This document shows positions 35,341-61,989 of a DNA stretch of 64,000 nucleotides, piece by piece (position 1 is the stretch's first letter; each line of letters starts with the position of its first letter). Both the position numbers and the translations under genes were made by a program. The stretch covers positions 2,480,001 to 2,544,000 of the forward strand of contig CP053171.1 in NCBI GenBank assembly GCA_014607495.2. Direction: 5' to 3'. The notes under the pieces are model-generated. The model had not been told where the DNA came from. It did not search any database and saw only the letters and a program-made list of their open reading frames with translations. The stretch is from Carposina sasakii. Its lineage: Eukaryota > Arthropoda > Insecta > Lepidoptera > Carposinidae.

Positions 35341-35468
35341 CTGGGAAGTTTCGGTATAGGGATTGTCCTAAACTAATCTAACTATTCGCCTGTCAGTGCT
35401 TCAGTTACACTGGTCGTAGAGTAGGTATCCGGCCCCCTGATTACGTAAAAGCAATAGCAAAGCCGAAG

Positions 35469-35584
35469 CCGCGCGATCGCGATAATTGAGAGCTTGTGTG
35501 TGCTTGGGCGAGGTGCGGGGTGCGGGAGGACGCCGAGCTCTCGTTGCGCGCACGCACACAATCTCAATTATCGCGATCGCGCGG
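35469..35584. repeat. GC-rich inverted repeat, 23-bp arms
   Basis: The left arm 35469-35491 (CCGCGCGATCGCGATAATTG...) and right arm 35562-35584 are exact reverse complements around a 70-bp G-rich spacer. It lacks the flanking duplication of a MITE. The arms themselves contain GCGATCGC palindromes. Confidence 0.7.
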
Positions 35585-35716
35585 ATCCATTTTAGTGTGC
35601 AACAACATTACAATGGGGTTAAATTGTGTGACACATCATATTAGTTACTGTACATAGATAAGCAGTTAGGTATCTATCGATAAGAATGTGTCATGTGAAT
35701 TTATCCACTCACTTTT

Positions 35717-36185
35717 TACCCGACTGCGCGACGCAAAGGAGTGGTATTGTATTTAACAGCCTATGTATGTATGTATGTATGTTTGTATGTTCCTTTGAAG
35801 CACTACACAAACTAAACGCTTCGGCCGATTTTTGATTCATACGTCAATCGATTCATCTTAGTCCGGCGAGTGTCATGACGTTAAAATCCAATATGGCGAA
35901 TACTATTGAAGAACATAATATTTTCTAATGATCGTAACATAACAACTGAACAGTCGGGATCCATTATCCGACAGCCAAGCTAATATATCAATGGATCCTG
36001 GCTGTTCCGTTGTTATGTTACAATCATTAGAAAATATTTTATGTTCTTCAATAGTATTCATTCCATAATAATATTATAGAATTCTAGACCACCGGACATC
36101 TAAGTGCTTGTTTTTTTTCTTTTCAGTTTTTTTATTATGTACATTATTGGGTTCTTTTTTAAGCAGTCGGGTTTTTGGATTTTTA
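35717..36185 (+). repeat. Dispersed repeat with (GTAT)n and internal foldback
   Basis: Begins TTTTTACCCGACTGCGCGAC and ends TTAAGCAGTCGGGTTTTTGG, so the ends are inverted (CCCGACTGC/GCAGTCGGG). A GTAT microsatellite lies at 35762-35790. Inside, 35897-35966 and 35990-36062 form a long imperfect hairpin. The CCCGACT/AGTCGGG ends recur around 50750-50815. Confidence 0.55.
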
Positions 36186-36692
36186 TAGAATCGATAAGTA
36201 ATCATTATTCATAATAAAGCCGAGTGTAATGACACCTATCGGCATCCTTATGGACTTCATAAGTTTCAATTTGAATGACACAATTGTAGTTAAAATACTA
36301 ACTTCCTGTGACTTCATTATGTCCTGACTTCTTTAAGTTTTTTTATGTATAAAAGATATAAAGAAAATTATGTATTTTTTAATATAGAACGAATAGTCCT
36401 ACTACAGTCTAAATGGGGTGTTGGTTAGGGTGTAGCGAAATTTTTTTCTTCAGAATTTTAAGTTTCCTGGTTTCTCAAACAGTGATCCATCGTAATGGAA
36501 ATGTTCATGCAAAATACCAGCTTTCTAACTCAATATCTTGAGGTGGCGCATTAGGTATGAAGTAGAAAAATAAGAAAAAAAAGAGTTGCAAATAAATATT
36601 TATTTCTGATAATAATACTGTATATTTTACTGAATTTATATTTAAAACTACTAGTACAATGAATTACCATAAATTACCATAAAAATAACATT
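36186..36692. other. AT-rich spacer, nothing recognised
   Basis: No coding frame or repeat end was found. It may be the 3' flank of the degenerate element whose coding remains lie on the - strand just downstream in window order. Confidence 0.4.
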
Positions 36693-37323
36693 TTAATGTT
36701 CAGTATCAGAAGTCCTAGTGTCTTCTTTTTGACGGAAATACTGAGATTTGGTGTCAAAAATAGGTATTTCTTGCCTGGATTTTATTCTAGTACGAATGAA
36801 ACCATCTCTAGCATCGGGTCCACGAATAGACGTCGAAGCCTCATCTACAAGTTTGACACACCTTTCGACTGCCTGAGTGTGGCAAGGGTACTTCTCAATA
36901 TCAAACAATTTACCTCCAGATGCAATTTTTGTAGCAATTTCCGAGTCGTTGTTTTTCATTGTTACAGAGGGTTCCGTTATCTTCTCTTTCGCCCATTCTA
37001 TCAAATCATAATAGTTTGTCGCATTTATTTTTAGCTCTGGTAACTGGAATTCACGAACTTTCTTTCCTTTGGACTCTTTTCTTGCCTTTAAAACTCCAAA
37101 GAGCCAGCCGTCGTACTTGTTGATTATCATCTTGTAACATAGCCAGCAATAGATTTTCTGGGTGCATGAAGAAAGCATTTCTTTGAATAGTATTGAAGAC
37201 AACACTTTTTAAGTCATCTCGCAAATACATACTTCTTTTGACCATATTAAAGATGTGAATCGGACCAAATTTACAAGAGGATTTTGACTTGATATCAAAC
37301 CAATTTGGTGCGTAAACTTTCAT
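36693..37323 (-). pseudogene. Transposon-type protein remnant, C-terminal part
   Basis: Two - strand frames make up the remnant: 37323-37051 (KVYAPNWFDIK..., FGPIHIF..., HPENLLLAML) and 37205-36693 (INATNYYDLIEWAKEKITEP, then YPCHTQAVERCVKLVDEAS and RDGFIRTRIKSRQ). They overlap in different frames and switch near 37100, so a frameshift is present. The CHTQAVER...RDGFIR pattern is one I recall from a multi-copy uncharacterised insect protein family, probably transposon-derived. The 5' part continues into a rearranged inverted duplication and is broken by stops. Probably non-functional. Confidence 0.5.
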
Positions 37324-37908
37324 GATGAGTTCTTTTAAATTATTCGTCGGATATCGAACAACTTATTTATTGAGTCATCGTAGAATATCTGCTTTTTGGA
37401 GTCATTACGTAATTTTTTCACATTCTTGTACTTTTGATAATATAAAATCAGCCTAGATACGACTTGTTGATGGGTAATTGTAGGGATAGATGCTTTACTC
37501 CAGATTGCTTCAATGTCGGATGGAATTCAATATCGGAAGCAATCATTTCACATAAATCTTTGACTGAAGGGGTGGAATTTATGTGAAATGATTGCTTTCG
37601 ATATTGAAGCAATCTATCCCTACAATTATCCATCAACAAGTCGTATCTAGGCTGATTTTATATTATCAAAAAATTACGTAATGACTCCAAAAAGGAAATA
37701 TTCCACGATGACTCAATATATATGTTGTTTGATATCCGACGAATAATTTAAAAGAACTGGCCACTTTCATCATGAAAGTTTACGCACCAAATTGGTTTGA
37801 TATGAAGCAAAAGCCACTAAAATAAGTTTTGCCGTTGTAAATTTGTAGTCCGATTCACATCTTTAATATGGTCAAAAGAAGTGATATGACTTAAAAAGTG
37901 TTGTCTTA
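37196..37908. repeat. Inverted duplication of transposon-protein DNA
   Basis: The left arm (37196-37557) and right arm (37577-37908) are imperfect reverse complements around a loop of about 19 bases. The inner arms CAATATCGGAAGCAATCATT and its partner are nearly exact; the outer arms both hold the AATATGGTCAAAAGAAG-type sequence. A third piece of the arm end recurs at 39690-39750. This is a rearrangement within the decayed element, not a MITE with TIRs. Confidence 0.7.
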
Positions 37909-38852
37909 AATAGAGTCAAGTAGGTAATTCTTTTTATTCATAATATTAAAAAAAATAGCTGAATCTACCAATCAAAGAAATCCTGCTTTCTTCATCTCAG
38001 CTCCGTTTCAGACTCAATTACAGTTTAAAAAAAAAACAATAAATTGCTTCAACATCAACATTTGATTCAAAACTCATTACTTGATTCATCGCGTTTTCTA
38101 ACGTCCACCCTGTACTAGTTTTAGTGTAATAAAAAATAAAACTCAAGACATGGTTTAATTATGGACAATATGGAATTGAGCTAGTCTTTGCAACATTTTG
38201 TTATAAGACACTGCGTATTCGGATGGAGAGGTAATGTTTTTATGATGGATGTCTGGATCCTAAATAGCTCTAGTTGATTTACCGGAAGCTATCTGCCTTA
38301 CGCGTTTTCGTAGGCGTAAACTTAATTTTATGAAAGTTTCATCCCAATAGTAGGAATGAATATTATTTTTGTCCATTAACTTTCCCACAACAATGGCAAA
38401 GTGGTAAAAGTTGATTTGACGACTGTATAGGCAGATTGATCCGGAACTTTGGGCATGGCCTGGTTTTTTTGACCAAAGTTAAAGAACTTCATTTTCTTCC
38501 TGCATATTGCATAGAAGGCTATTTAAGTTTTTTTTTCGATAAGAAATTTTTCTTCGAAGCGTCTTTCTCCGTTTTTATTCTGATACGTTGAACACACGTC
38601 TGTCCTAGGATATTTTATACTTGTGTTCTCTCAAATCCTCGTCAGATCATATGCACTTAGATTGTCGCCTGAAGCAAGATATATTCTATTGAGTGACTCT
38701 CTTGTCCTTGAAAGGTTTCGATGAACCATTCAACGGATATTTTTTTGCTTCGTATTTTTCGTCTTCCTGTCACCTCCGCGCTTTTCTTCTGGCATTTCAC
38801 CTCCGCAAAGTTCATTACGCCCTGTATTCGTCTTTCTTTTTTATTAGTGCTC
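37909..38852. other. Degenerate DNA between transposase remnants
   Basis: No intact frame. Pieces read on the - strand (for example around 38690-38850) look like continuing but broken coding sequence of the same class as 38853-39257; the rest is AT-rich. Confidence 0.35.
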
Positions 38853-39257
38853 TCATGAAAGTAATACTATTTTGGTCCCATTTTTACTATGTATAGTATA
38901 CTTAATAGCAATTTTTCTTTTACTGTTGGGTTTTAATGACTTAGCTTCTGATATATTACAATATTTCAGTATAAAACAGTCTTGCTTCACTTTCGTAGCA
39001 CACTTATAGAAATTCTTGTGAAATTTTCTTATATCTTGATGATAGTTCACTACATCGAAACGCCTTTTGCCCACACTGCGGAAACTGAAAATAAAGTAAC
39101 AATTTGAAATTAAAAGTTCAGTTGCTAGACCTTTGACAGTCTCAGGCTTAAAGAATAGCGATTTTGCATGTAAATGTAGGTAATAACAATAGGTAAATAA
39201 TTTTTTTGGTTTTAATAAAGTATCTTTTTTAAATTTATTAAAATTACTACATTCCAA
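38853..39257 (-). pseudogene. Transposase-like N-terminal fragment
   Basis: A 134-codon - strand frame. Its middle and end (GKRRFDVVNYHQDIRKFHKN, ATKVKQDCFILKYC, YTIHSKNGTKI) resemble the N-terminal region of multi-copy insect transposase-like proteins, in which a hydrophobic helix-rich stretch precedes a catalytic domain (recalled pattern, not a search). It stops soon after the conserved-looking part, and no catalytic domain follows intact. It may belong to the same broken element as 36693-37323. Confidence 0.35.
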
Positions 39258-39689
39258 ATTATGCTTTTACATATGGTCATATTTACATGAATAATAAAAA
39301 ATATTAAAAAGAACATGCTGCAGTTTTATATTCCAATTAATAACCTACTGCATAACATCATTCTTGCTACTATCGATGCTGAGGAGATTTGAAAACGTTT
39401 CCAGAGCAAAAACATTTTTTTTTCATATGTTTCACTCCATCTTGTTTGCATAGTTAAAGTAAGTCACGTGTTAGAAATGACGCGCTACTATTGGTCAGTC
39501 AGTTTATAGGGGCTTTTGATAGTGTCCCAATTGTTAACTTTACAACTCGATTTGGCACTAACTGAATAGCTAAACTTGAAGTACTAATAAAACGCTTTCA
39601 AATAATAACATAAGGTTGGTTTTAGGAAAAAATCGTTTTAGCGGGTTTTGAAACTAGATGACTCATATGAAGCTAAAATCCGTTGTAAA

Positions 39690-40065
39690 TTTAGTCCGAT
39701 TCACATATTTAATATGGTCAAAAGAAGTGATATGACTTAAAAAGTGTTGTCTAGCGCCAGAGTTTTTGTAAAGTTGTTTATTTTGTAGGTAACATGTTTC
39801 ACTGATTTGAAATTTTTCATATAAGCCAGCCATACCTCTAGCTAGGTAATAAGTAAAAATATTAGTTTTTTTGAAACTAAATGACCTGAAAATAAAGTCG
39901 TAGACCTTTGATTTTTTGCATGAATAAAGCTTAATGGCCACCAATTAATAATACAGGAGATCAGTTTCACTCCAAAGTTTAACTAGCGCCAGAGTTTTTG
40001 TAAAGTTATTTTATGTTTGATTAAATTTTTCATACTAAGCCAGCCATACCTCTAGCTAGGTAATT
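39690..40065. repeat. Locally duplicated transposon debris
   Basis: 39690-39752 repeats the outer arm of the inverted duplication at 37852-37908. The stretch CTAGCGCCAGAGTTTTTGTA ... CCATACCTCTAGCTAGGTAA occurs twice in direct orientation (39752-39848 and 39983-40063). Confidence 0.6.
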
Positions 40066-40136
40066 AAATGATTAACTTAACCAGTAAAGAAAGGTCAAAA
40101 GTTCCCTTAAATGCAATTTTATTATTAAACTACTGG

Positions 40137-40349
40137 ACGCCCGCGACCCGTCCGCGTGGACTGCGAAAAAAAAAATGTCGATATTATCCGAGATAAAAAT
40201 ATTTTCCCGGGATAAAAAGTAGCTTATATGTTAAGTGGGACCTGTCACAATATATTCCTGAAAACTGCATAGAAATCGGTCCAGCCGTTTCTGAGATTAG
40301 CGTGCACAAACATCGATCCGTTACAATTTTATTATATGTATAGATATAG
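40137..40349 (+). mobile_element. RTE/SINE-like 3' end, family B, copy 2
   Basis: Starts GCCCGCGACCCGTCCGCGTG, has GTGGGACCTGTCACAATATA and CCGTTTCTGAGATTAGCGTG, and ends TTATTATATGTATAGAT. Close to copies 26933-27196 and 52537-52725. Confidence 0.7.
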
Positions 40350-40547
40350 ATTGCTGAATGAACGTTATCGTTCATGCATAATTCAATAAATCTAGCATCA
40401 CATAAGCAAAAGCAATATTACTTCAGATTCGTTTATTATTCAGCAGGGTGCACCTCGTGCAGGCGAGCTGGAACGATTTATAACTAGAACACTGACTTCT
40501 TATCTCACTCACGTTTTAAGGTGAAATACCTATTGGGATCTAAAATA

Positions 40548-41060
40548 CAGGATGTTTTTTTGTGGCCACCTTTAACGAAGGGTACGTATTCTATACATGA
40601 AATAAAGTATTTATTGATAAACCAAAAAAAATGCTGGGAAAAAAAATTTTTTTTTTTTGATTCTGTTATTCGGCAGATATGATGCCGTTTCTGAAATTCC
40701 TTGATTAGCGTGCACAATTTATAGTGTCATCGTGTTTATCCGTTACAATTTTATTATATTTTCGCTGAAAAAATCCTGCTAACGCGCGTCTATGTTCATG
40801 CATTTCAATAAAAGCAGTCATTTACTCAACTTTGGAAGCCCTAATATTACTTGGAAACCAGACACTTCCCAGTTTATTATTCAGCTTCCAGGAGAAAAAT
40901 GCACCTCGTGCAGGTGAGCTGGGAGATTCCGTAGAACACTGACTTTTATCGGGAACGTTGAACCATCACCTATTGGGATCTAAAATATGACTGGTAGGTA
41001 TACTTATATTGATAAACGTCGCGGATCTTTCATTCTGTTATTCGGCAGATATGATGGTGA
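40548..41060 (+). mobile_element. TA-flanked MITE, family D, copy 1 (expanded)
   Basis: Starts CAGGATGTTTTTTTGTGGCC after TA and continues ACCTTTAACGAAGGGTACGT, as in the copies at 56781-57136 and 59291-59672. This copy has internal duplications: ATTCTGTTATTCGGCAGATA occurs twice (about 40659 and 41032). Ends of the copies (CAGGATG.../...CACCCTG) suggest a mariner-type non-autonomous element. Confidence 0.5.
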
Positions 41061-41570
41061 TATCGTGTTGTGGTTTTAGTTATTGAAATTATTAGATTAA
41101 TAGGTAGGTTCCTGTAACTTTACTAACTCACTGAATGAATAGCTTTCGATATTAGTACAATAAGTAGCAACATGTATCCATCATACTTAATCATTTGTTG
41201 TGTTTTGTTCAAAGTGGTTGAAACCAAAATCAGAATTAAGATACAAATCACAATTTTACTGGGAAATTAAAGGTTGCCTGTCACCAAACTGACAAAATGT
41301 AAGTTCATAATTGAAGTAATTTATCTCTCTCTTAGTATATATTTTAACTTTCAAAATCATTAAATTTATGTAAACCCGCTTCGTCCTCGTATGTACGTAG
41401 TGCGACAGATACTGCGTAAAATTAACGTTGCATTCCACCTGTGTGTTCCAATAATATACTGCAGTTTGCTACATTACATCCTTAGTCATATATCATTATA
41501 CATAGTCTTGATGCATCCTACTAAAGTTGATACAGAAAGTATTTTTAGCCAACCAGTCAATTCGTATTAT
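41061..41570. other. AT-rich spacer, nothing recognised
   Basis: Short frames only; no repeat boundary or family feature noted. Confidence 0.4.
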
Positions 41571-41995
41571 TTTTAACCGACTTCAAAAAAGAGAGGTTAT
41601 CAATTCGCCTGTGTGTGTTTTTTATATATTTTTTTATTTATTTTTATGTGTGTTACCTCAGAACTCCGTCATATATGAACCGATATTTAATTTTTTTAAA
41701 TAGTTTGTCATGGTATGCTTCCAAGTTGGTCCCATATTCACCACATCAGGATCTGACGAATCTTGAAGAAATCGAGGGCAATCCTCAAATATTGTAGGCA
41801 CATGTAGTTTGTTTTTATTATACTTTTACTGAGCGTTTTGATCACCTACATATAAAACATAACATCTGACGAAGGAATCTAGGGATATCCTCAAATATAA
41901 TAGGCACGAGTAGTCCGTTTTTAGATTTTTATAGAGAATTTTGGTCAGCTACACATAATATAAAGGAAATGAGGGTCTGATGATGGAGCCGCCGA
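41571..41995 (+). repeat. Dispersed repeat beginning TTAACCGACTTCAAAAAAG
   Basis: The AACCGACTTCAAAAAAGAGA start, followed by GGTTATCAATTCG, is a repeat beginning I recall from many lepidopteran genomes. Two degenerate internal units (ATCTGACGAATCTTGAAGAA near 41751 and ATCTGACGAAGGAATCTAGG near 41865) indicate local duplication. Element class is unresolved. Confidence 0.45.
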
Positions 41996-42036
41996 AAAAC
42001 AGATAGTGGAACATTTTAGTAACAAAATCCTCCTAT

Positions 42037-42093
42037 GGCAGGGGGAGGCCTACGTCCAGTAGTGGACTGCAACAGGCTTATGAAGATGAAGAT
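42037..42093 (+). repeat. Fragment of LINE 3' end, family C
   Basis: GGGGGAGGCCTACGTCCAGT followed by AGTGGACTGCAACAGGCTTA and a GAAGAT tail matches the reverse complement of 17113-17160. Confidence 0.55.
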
Positions 42094-42306
42094 AGTTGTG
42101 TTAAGTCGTGAAATTATATGTTGCATTAAGCGGTGTCTGAAGTAAGATGGTTATAGAGGGAGAGGTAGACATGAGAATAACGAGATGACGGATAATAGGG
42201 ATGAATGAAAGAAAAGTACCTACATATTACACCGACCCCAAATGAATGGTAACAGGACAGGAAGAAGGAGTGTAATTATATGTTGCTTAAATAACAGTGT
42301 AAGTAC

Positions 42307-42967
42307 ATGGCTGTTGTGCTGCCAATTCTCTTATATTCCTCCGAGGCGTGGTGCATGTACCGTCGCCACATACGCAACTCTGGATTCCACCTCAAGTGCC
42401 TCCGATCCATCGTGAGAATCAGATGGTCCGACCGAGTGCTTAATACCGAAGTATTGCGAAGAGCCAATGTAAGTGGCATTGAGGCCTACTTAATGCGTCG
42501 GCAGCTGCGGTGGTGCGGTCATGTGTCTCGTATGGCGGAGGAGAGATTGGCTAAGTGCATCTTATTTTCTGAACTGGAGGAGGGCAAGCGGAAACGCGGC
42601 AGGCAACTCCTCGGATACAAAGATGTTCAGAAAAGACATATGAAGAGATGCAATATAGATCCATCTAAATGGGAAGTTTTGGCAGCACAACGAACAGAGT
42701 GGCGCAGGATGGTGATGAAGCAAGTGCACGAGTTGGGGAGCAGCGTCAAGTTGACCTTGACGATAAACGTGATGAACTAAATACTCGTCCTCCTGCTGCC
42801 ATTATCTATAATTACAATAATGGCGCACTAACCTGTCATCTGTGCGCGGGCGTTCTGGGCGAAGATTGGCTATGTAAGTGAACGCCAACTTAGTAATATC
42901 TAGGAGGAGAAGTGGTCGCCATGATCGAAATCGGTCTAAGGTTATCATTATCATCATCATCATCATA
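42307..42967 (+). mobile_element. 5'-truncated LINE: end of reverse-transcriptase ORF plus tail
   Basis: The open frame 42307-42780 reads [20 protein letters not shown], then [20 protein letters not shown] and a Lys/Arg-rich [15 protein letters not shown] segment. This is the familiar C-terminal region of non-LTR retrotransposon polymerases, after the reverse-transcriptase core. The apparent start is not a real start: the copy is 5'-truncated and lacks the catalytic motifs and endonuclease. An (ATC)n tail at about 42944-42966 marks the 3' end. The frame has no stop until 42778, so the insertion is fairly young. Clade (RTE, CR1 or Jockey) cannot be settled from this part. Confidence 0.75.
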
Positions 42968-45126
42968 TTGTCAGACGTAAAGTTTCGAAGCCTAGTCATT
43001 TCTCTCTTTTGTCATGTGGCCTATTTAATCATAAATCTGACAATATTATGCCTTCTAAACTTCGTACACGGCTTAACGCAATATATATTTGCCCTTTAGT
43101 AAAATTTTACTCTAGTAAGCTCGAGTTTTGGGAGGAAGTCGTTTTTCGTTTAAAAAAATTATATTTAAGCCAAACCAAAGCACTAATGAAATTCAAGCAC
43201 TATGAGAAGCGGTAATAACTACGCTGAAGTATTTTATTAATTACCTATCATTATGATCTTTGTAGTTCTAATAATTACGTTAGGAAAGTGAATTTCTCGA
43301 CTATTAAGGTAAGAATTGTAAAAAACTTTCGTGTCCCCATATATGTTATTGCATACTCGGTTTCTGGTCGAGCTGCAATGCGTCTATTGATCCCGCGTCA
43401 GATTAGAGTGGGACGTTTAGAAATAAGTCCATTCCTATGTACACACATACGTTATTGCATTGACGTTTTACTTATATCAGTAGAGCTTCTACTTGTCAAG
43501 TTATTTATAGCTATGTGGATTTATAGCTTAAATGTGAGATGTATTAATATTTCCTTCCGTGCATGTCGTAAGAGTCGACTAAGGAATTTAGGGGCGTTCT
43601 CACAGGCTATCAGCTAGCAACATGTCATAAGCACGGCTGTGTTCCTAAATAGGGTAACCAGAACGGCAGTATCATTATGAAGATCCTTACAGTTTAGCAT
43701 AGCGGGTCAGGTGTTAATGATGGAGAGGAGATGTAACTGATGTATTCAAGTAAAGCCCCTAACCAGCACAGGTCGAATAGAATACTATATGGAATGGTTA
43801 GGTAGGTGCCTACCCATGCGAAAGCTTTAAGCAGGTTATCTTACGTAGTTTGAGAGAAGCGAGGTCGGGAGCCGGTAACTAAATAGGATTGCATAATGTC
43901 GACCTACTTCAATGCTATATGTACGCCATTGACCTTTGAACTCGTAGCCATGCCCCATGATATGGCGCCATGCTTTACTATACAAAGTTTAGGTACTGAT
44001 TTACATTAACGTAATAGGATTAAAATATTATAATGTAAGTAAAAAGGACAAATTATATTGTTAGGTCAACTACCACAAGTTAATTTATGGTAGGTAAATA
44101 GAGTGGACTACTATAATCTCTTTATACGGGTCTGGCAGTTACTAACAAAAACTATAAATGCCCTCTTATAATCTATACAGTAAATTCCCACACGCTTTCC
44201 TTTCTTAGTTATTCTGTAATTTAGATTTAGTGCTAAGCTGCTGCTAGGCTTATCCTCTTACTTCGATGGCACAAAATTATTATTGTCATTTTTATAGATA
44301 ACATACTTATGTTAATTACTTAGTTGGTTTGGTAGTCACTTTCTTCTAAACTAGATAAGCTAGTAAGATAGCAGGTGGCCACGTAAAGTGTAATACAATG
44401 ATACACGTGAAGGTAATAAGTAATTAAATAAATTAATATGGATTAGCTTGTTAGACGAATTAGGTTGGTATGTTTATTTAAAACAAACATAAGTAATTAA
44501 TAGGTATAATTATCATTCACGTAATGGAATGATCTAACTTATCTAGTTATAAAATAGGTAACTTATCAGCTATACAAATGGTTAAGTCATGCTACTCTTT
44601 AATTTTGTATAATTTTTGGGCGTTTTGAACTTTTTTAACCTCATTTGTATGTTGACCCCATTTTATGGTAATACGTGCTTACTTTGAAAGATATAACTGT
44701 ACGAGTAGCAATCTAGCCGTTTTCTCTTGAAAATATAGCAGACACAGAGAAAAACAACTGTATATGTATATGATATGTGAAGGATATAAAGATGCTGGCT
44801 CTTTTTTACCAAGGACCGTATCAAATTTAATCCTTCGGATAGGCTATCTGACTGTACATTAAAAATCGGCTCTTGATGTGTGTGACCTTTGTTGGAAAGA
44901 ACTAATATTTATTTTAAGTACTTACTTTTGCTAATTATTTATTATCCAATCAAAAAAGGGATTTGAAACGTAATATTGTCTTATACCTATTAATGCCTAC
45001 TATTCATATTTTCACCATACATTAAGTTTGTAACTTTGGAAATTAATCTTTTAAACGAAACTTTAGCTCCTTCCTCCTAATTAACTTTTGATACTAGAGA
45101 AGTAAAACCAGGTTTTTTTGCTCTAG
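42968..45126. other. Non-coding DNA between LINE fragment and CtBP exons
   Basis: AT-rich, with only short frames lacking family features (43288-43617 is the longest at 109 codons). Probably CtBP intron if the leader exon at 34375 belongs to that gene. Confidence 0.45.
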
Positions 45127-45192
45127 GTAAATAATGCGGCACAAGAACCCCAAGAGCGATGTGCCAACAACACCTCTAGTGCCAAACAAATT
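45127..45192 (+). CDS. CtBP: Candidate alternative first coding exon of CtBP
   Basis: Acceptor TTTTTTTGCTCTAG ends at 45126 and a strong donor, TT/GTGAGT, follows 45192. The ATG at 45134 opens MRHKNPKSDVPTTPLVPNK plus two bases (TT), the same phase as the standard first exon. Joined to 51049 it would read Leu, then PLVALLDG of the CtBP core. If spliced instead to 46550, the frame ends at once in TGA and would be an upstream ORF. The sequence is locally more codon-like than its AT-rich surroundings. No transcript is available to choose between these uses. Confidence 0.5.
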
Positions 45193-46075
45193 GTGAGTAG
45201 TTCACGCGGTTATTTATATGTTTCTGTTTGCCCACTTACGACGTTATGGTACTAACCCTATTGTTCTTCTAGTCATGAAATGTGCACATATTTTACTACC
45301 TTACCTACTATGAATACTATTCACACCTTATACCTAACTCCCTTTTCTTTTTGTCAAAAAACTTCCCCTTTTTACATATGTATAGTATAATCGTGGAATA
45401 AAACTATGCAATGCATAAATAATTAAAATCTTGTGCTTGGTTAACTTATTTTACATTTATGGTTTATTTAGTTGAGTGGTGAATATTAATGTTAGAATAA
45501 TGAATTTCAAAATTAACTTTACAGTTTAATTTTTACGATGGTCTTGAGTATGTATGGGTTAATTGGATTGGATACATTACATGGATTATCTACCATCTCT
45601 GTCTCTTTATTTTATGTTCACACAAAACACACGTTTTGCCAACCATAATTAATTATCTTGTTTCTTTGTCACCTGACGAGATAACTAATATGTGTGTAAA
45701 CTGGGAGGTTTTTATTAAATACACTGTTGTATTCGTGCATTCTAAATTATTTTTAGAGTAATTATTCCTGTTTGGCTGGGTACTTTATTTTAAAACCTCG
45801 CTCTATCTAAACTAAATCTTGTGTATATTTTGAAGCTATGTTTTATCCGGTAGATTCCATTCCTTTCAAGTATGGTATACTTAACGGTATGTACCGACTC
45901 GCAAAGTGGTACTAAACCTCAACTAACGTTTTGCTAGGAAACAAAGTAAGATTTCCCACGCGGCGGCGATCGCACAGTATCATACGTGTGCGGCAGGCCT
46001 TTTGTCATAGATACATACATACATAAATTAGTTATTAGCTTTTATTTAGGACATTTAGCATTACCAATACACACG

Positions 46076-46143
46076 TCAGCTTATTGCAGTCCACTGTTGG
46101 ACGTAGGTCTCCCCTAAGACATGCCACATGGCTACTGCCATGG
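46076..46143 (-). repeat. Fragment of LINE 3' end, family C
   Basis: GTCAGCTTATTGCAGTCCAC ... GGACGTAGGTCTCCCCTAAG matches 17123-17190 with several changes. Confidence 0.5.
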
Positions 46144-46597
46144 AAAAGTTTTAACAGTGTGACGTTCGGACCAAAACATCCAGACTAGACTCACATAACG
46201 CACTGAAGCGCACCGTTACAAATTGTAAACAAAACGAAAATAGAGAGCTAAAAATGTACTGCGTTTCTTACAGTTAATTTATTCTCTACATAGGTACCTA
46301 TTTGTAGTGGTATTTGGATCTAAAATGTATGCAATGTTATTAATCGTAGCCTCTGAATGAAGTACGATGCTTGAAACCTTTCGTCACGTCACGTTGCATT
46401 ATGAACATCTTTATTTTACGTGCTCATTTCAATACTTATCCTATGTTTAGATTATGTTCATGCAAGGCCTTCAAGGGTCTTTGTACGCCATATTTTGTAA
46501 TGCAAATGTCCACGTTAGATTTTATAATTAATATATCCTATTGTTCCAGGTGACGCGCTGCGGGAAAGGGGTGGTTAAAGCGGCTCTGCCGCTTTAA

Positions 46598-61989
<15,392 letters not shown>

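Noticed and set aside
36696..37034. 112-codon + strand frame
   Set aside because: Lies opposite the - strand transposon-protein remnant, which has the recognisable motifs.
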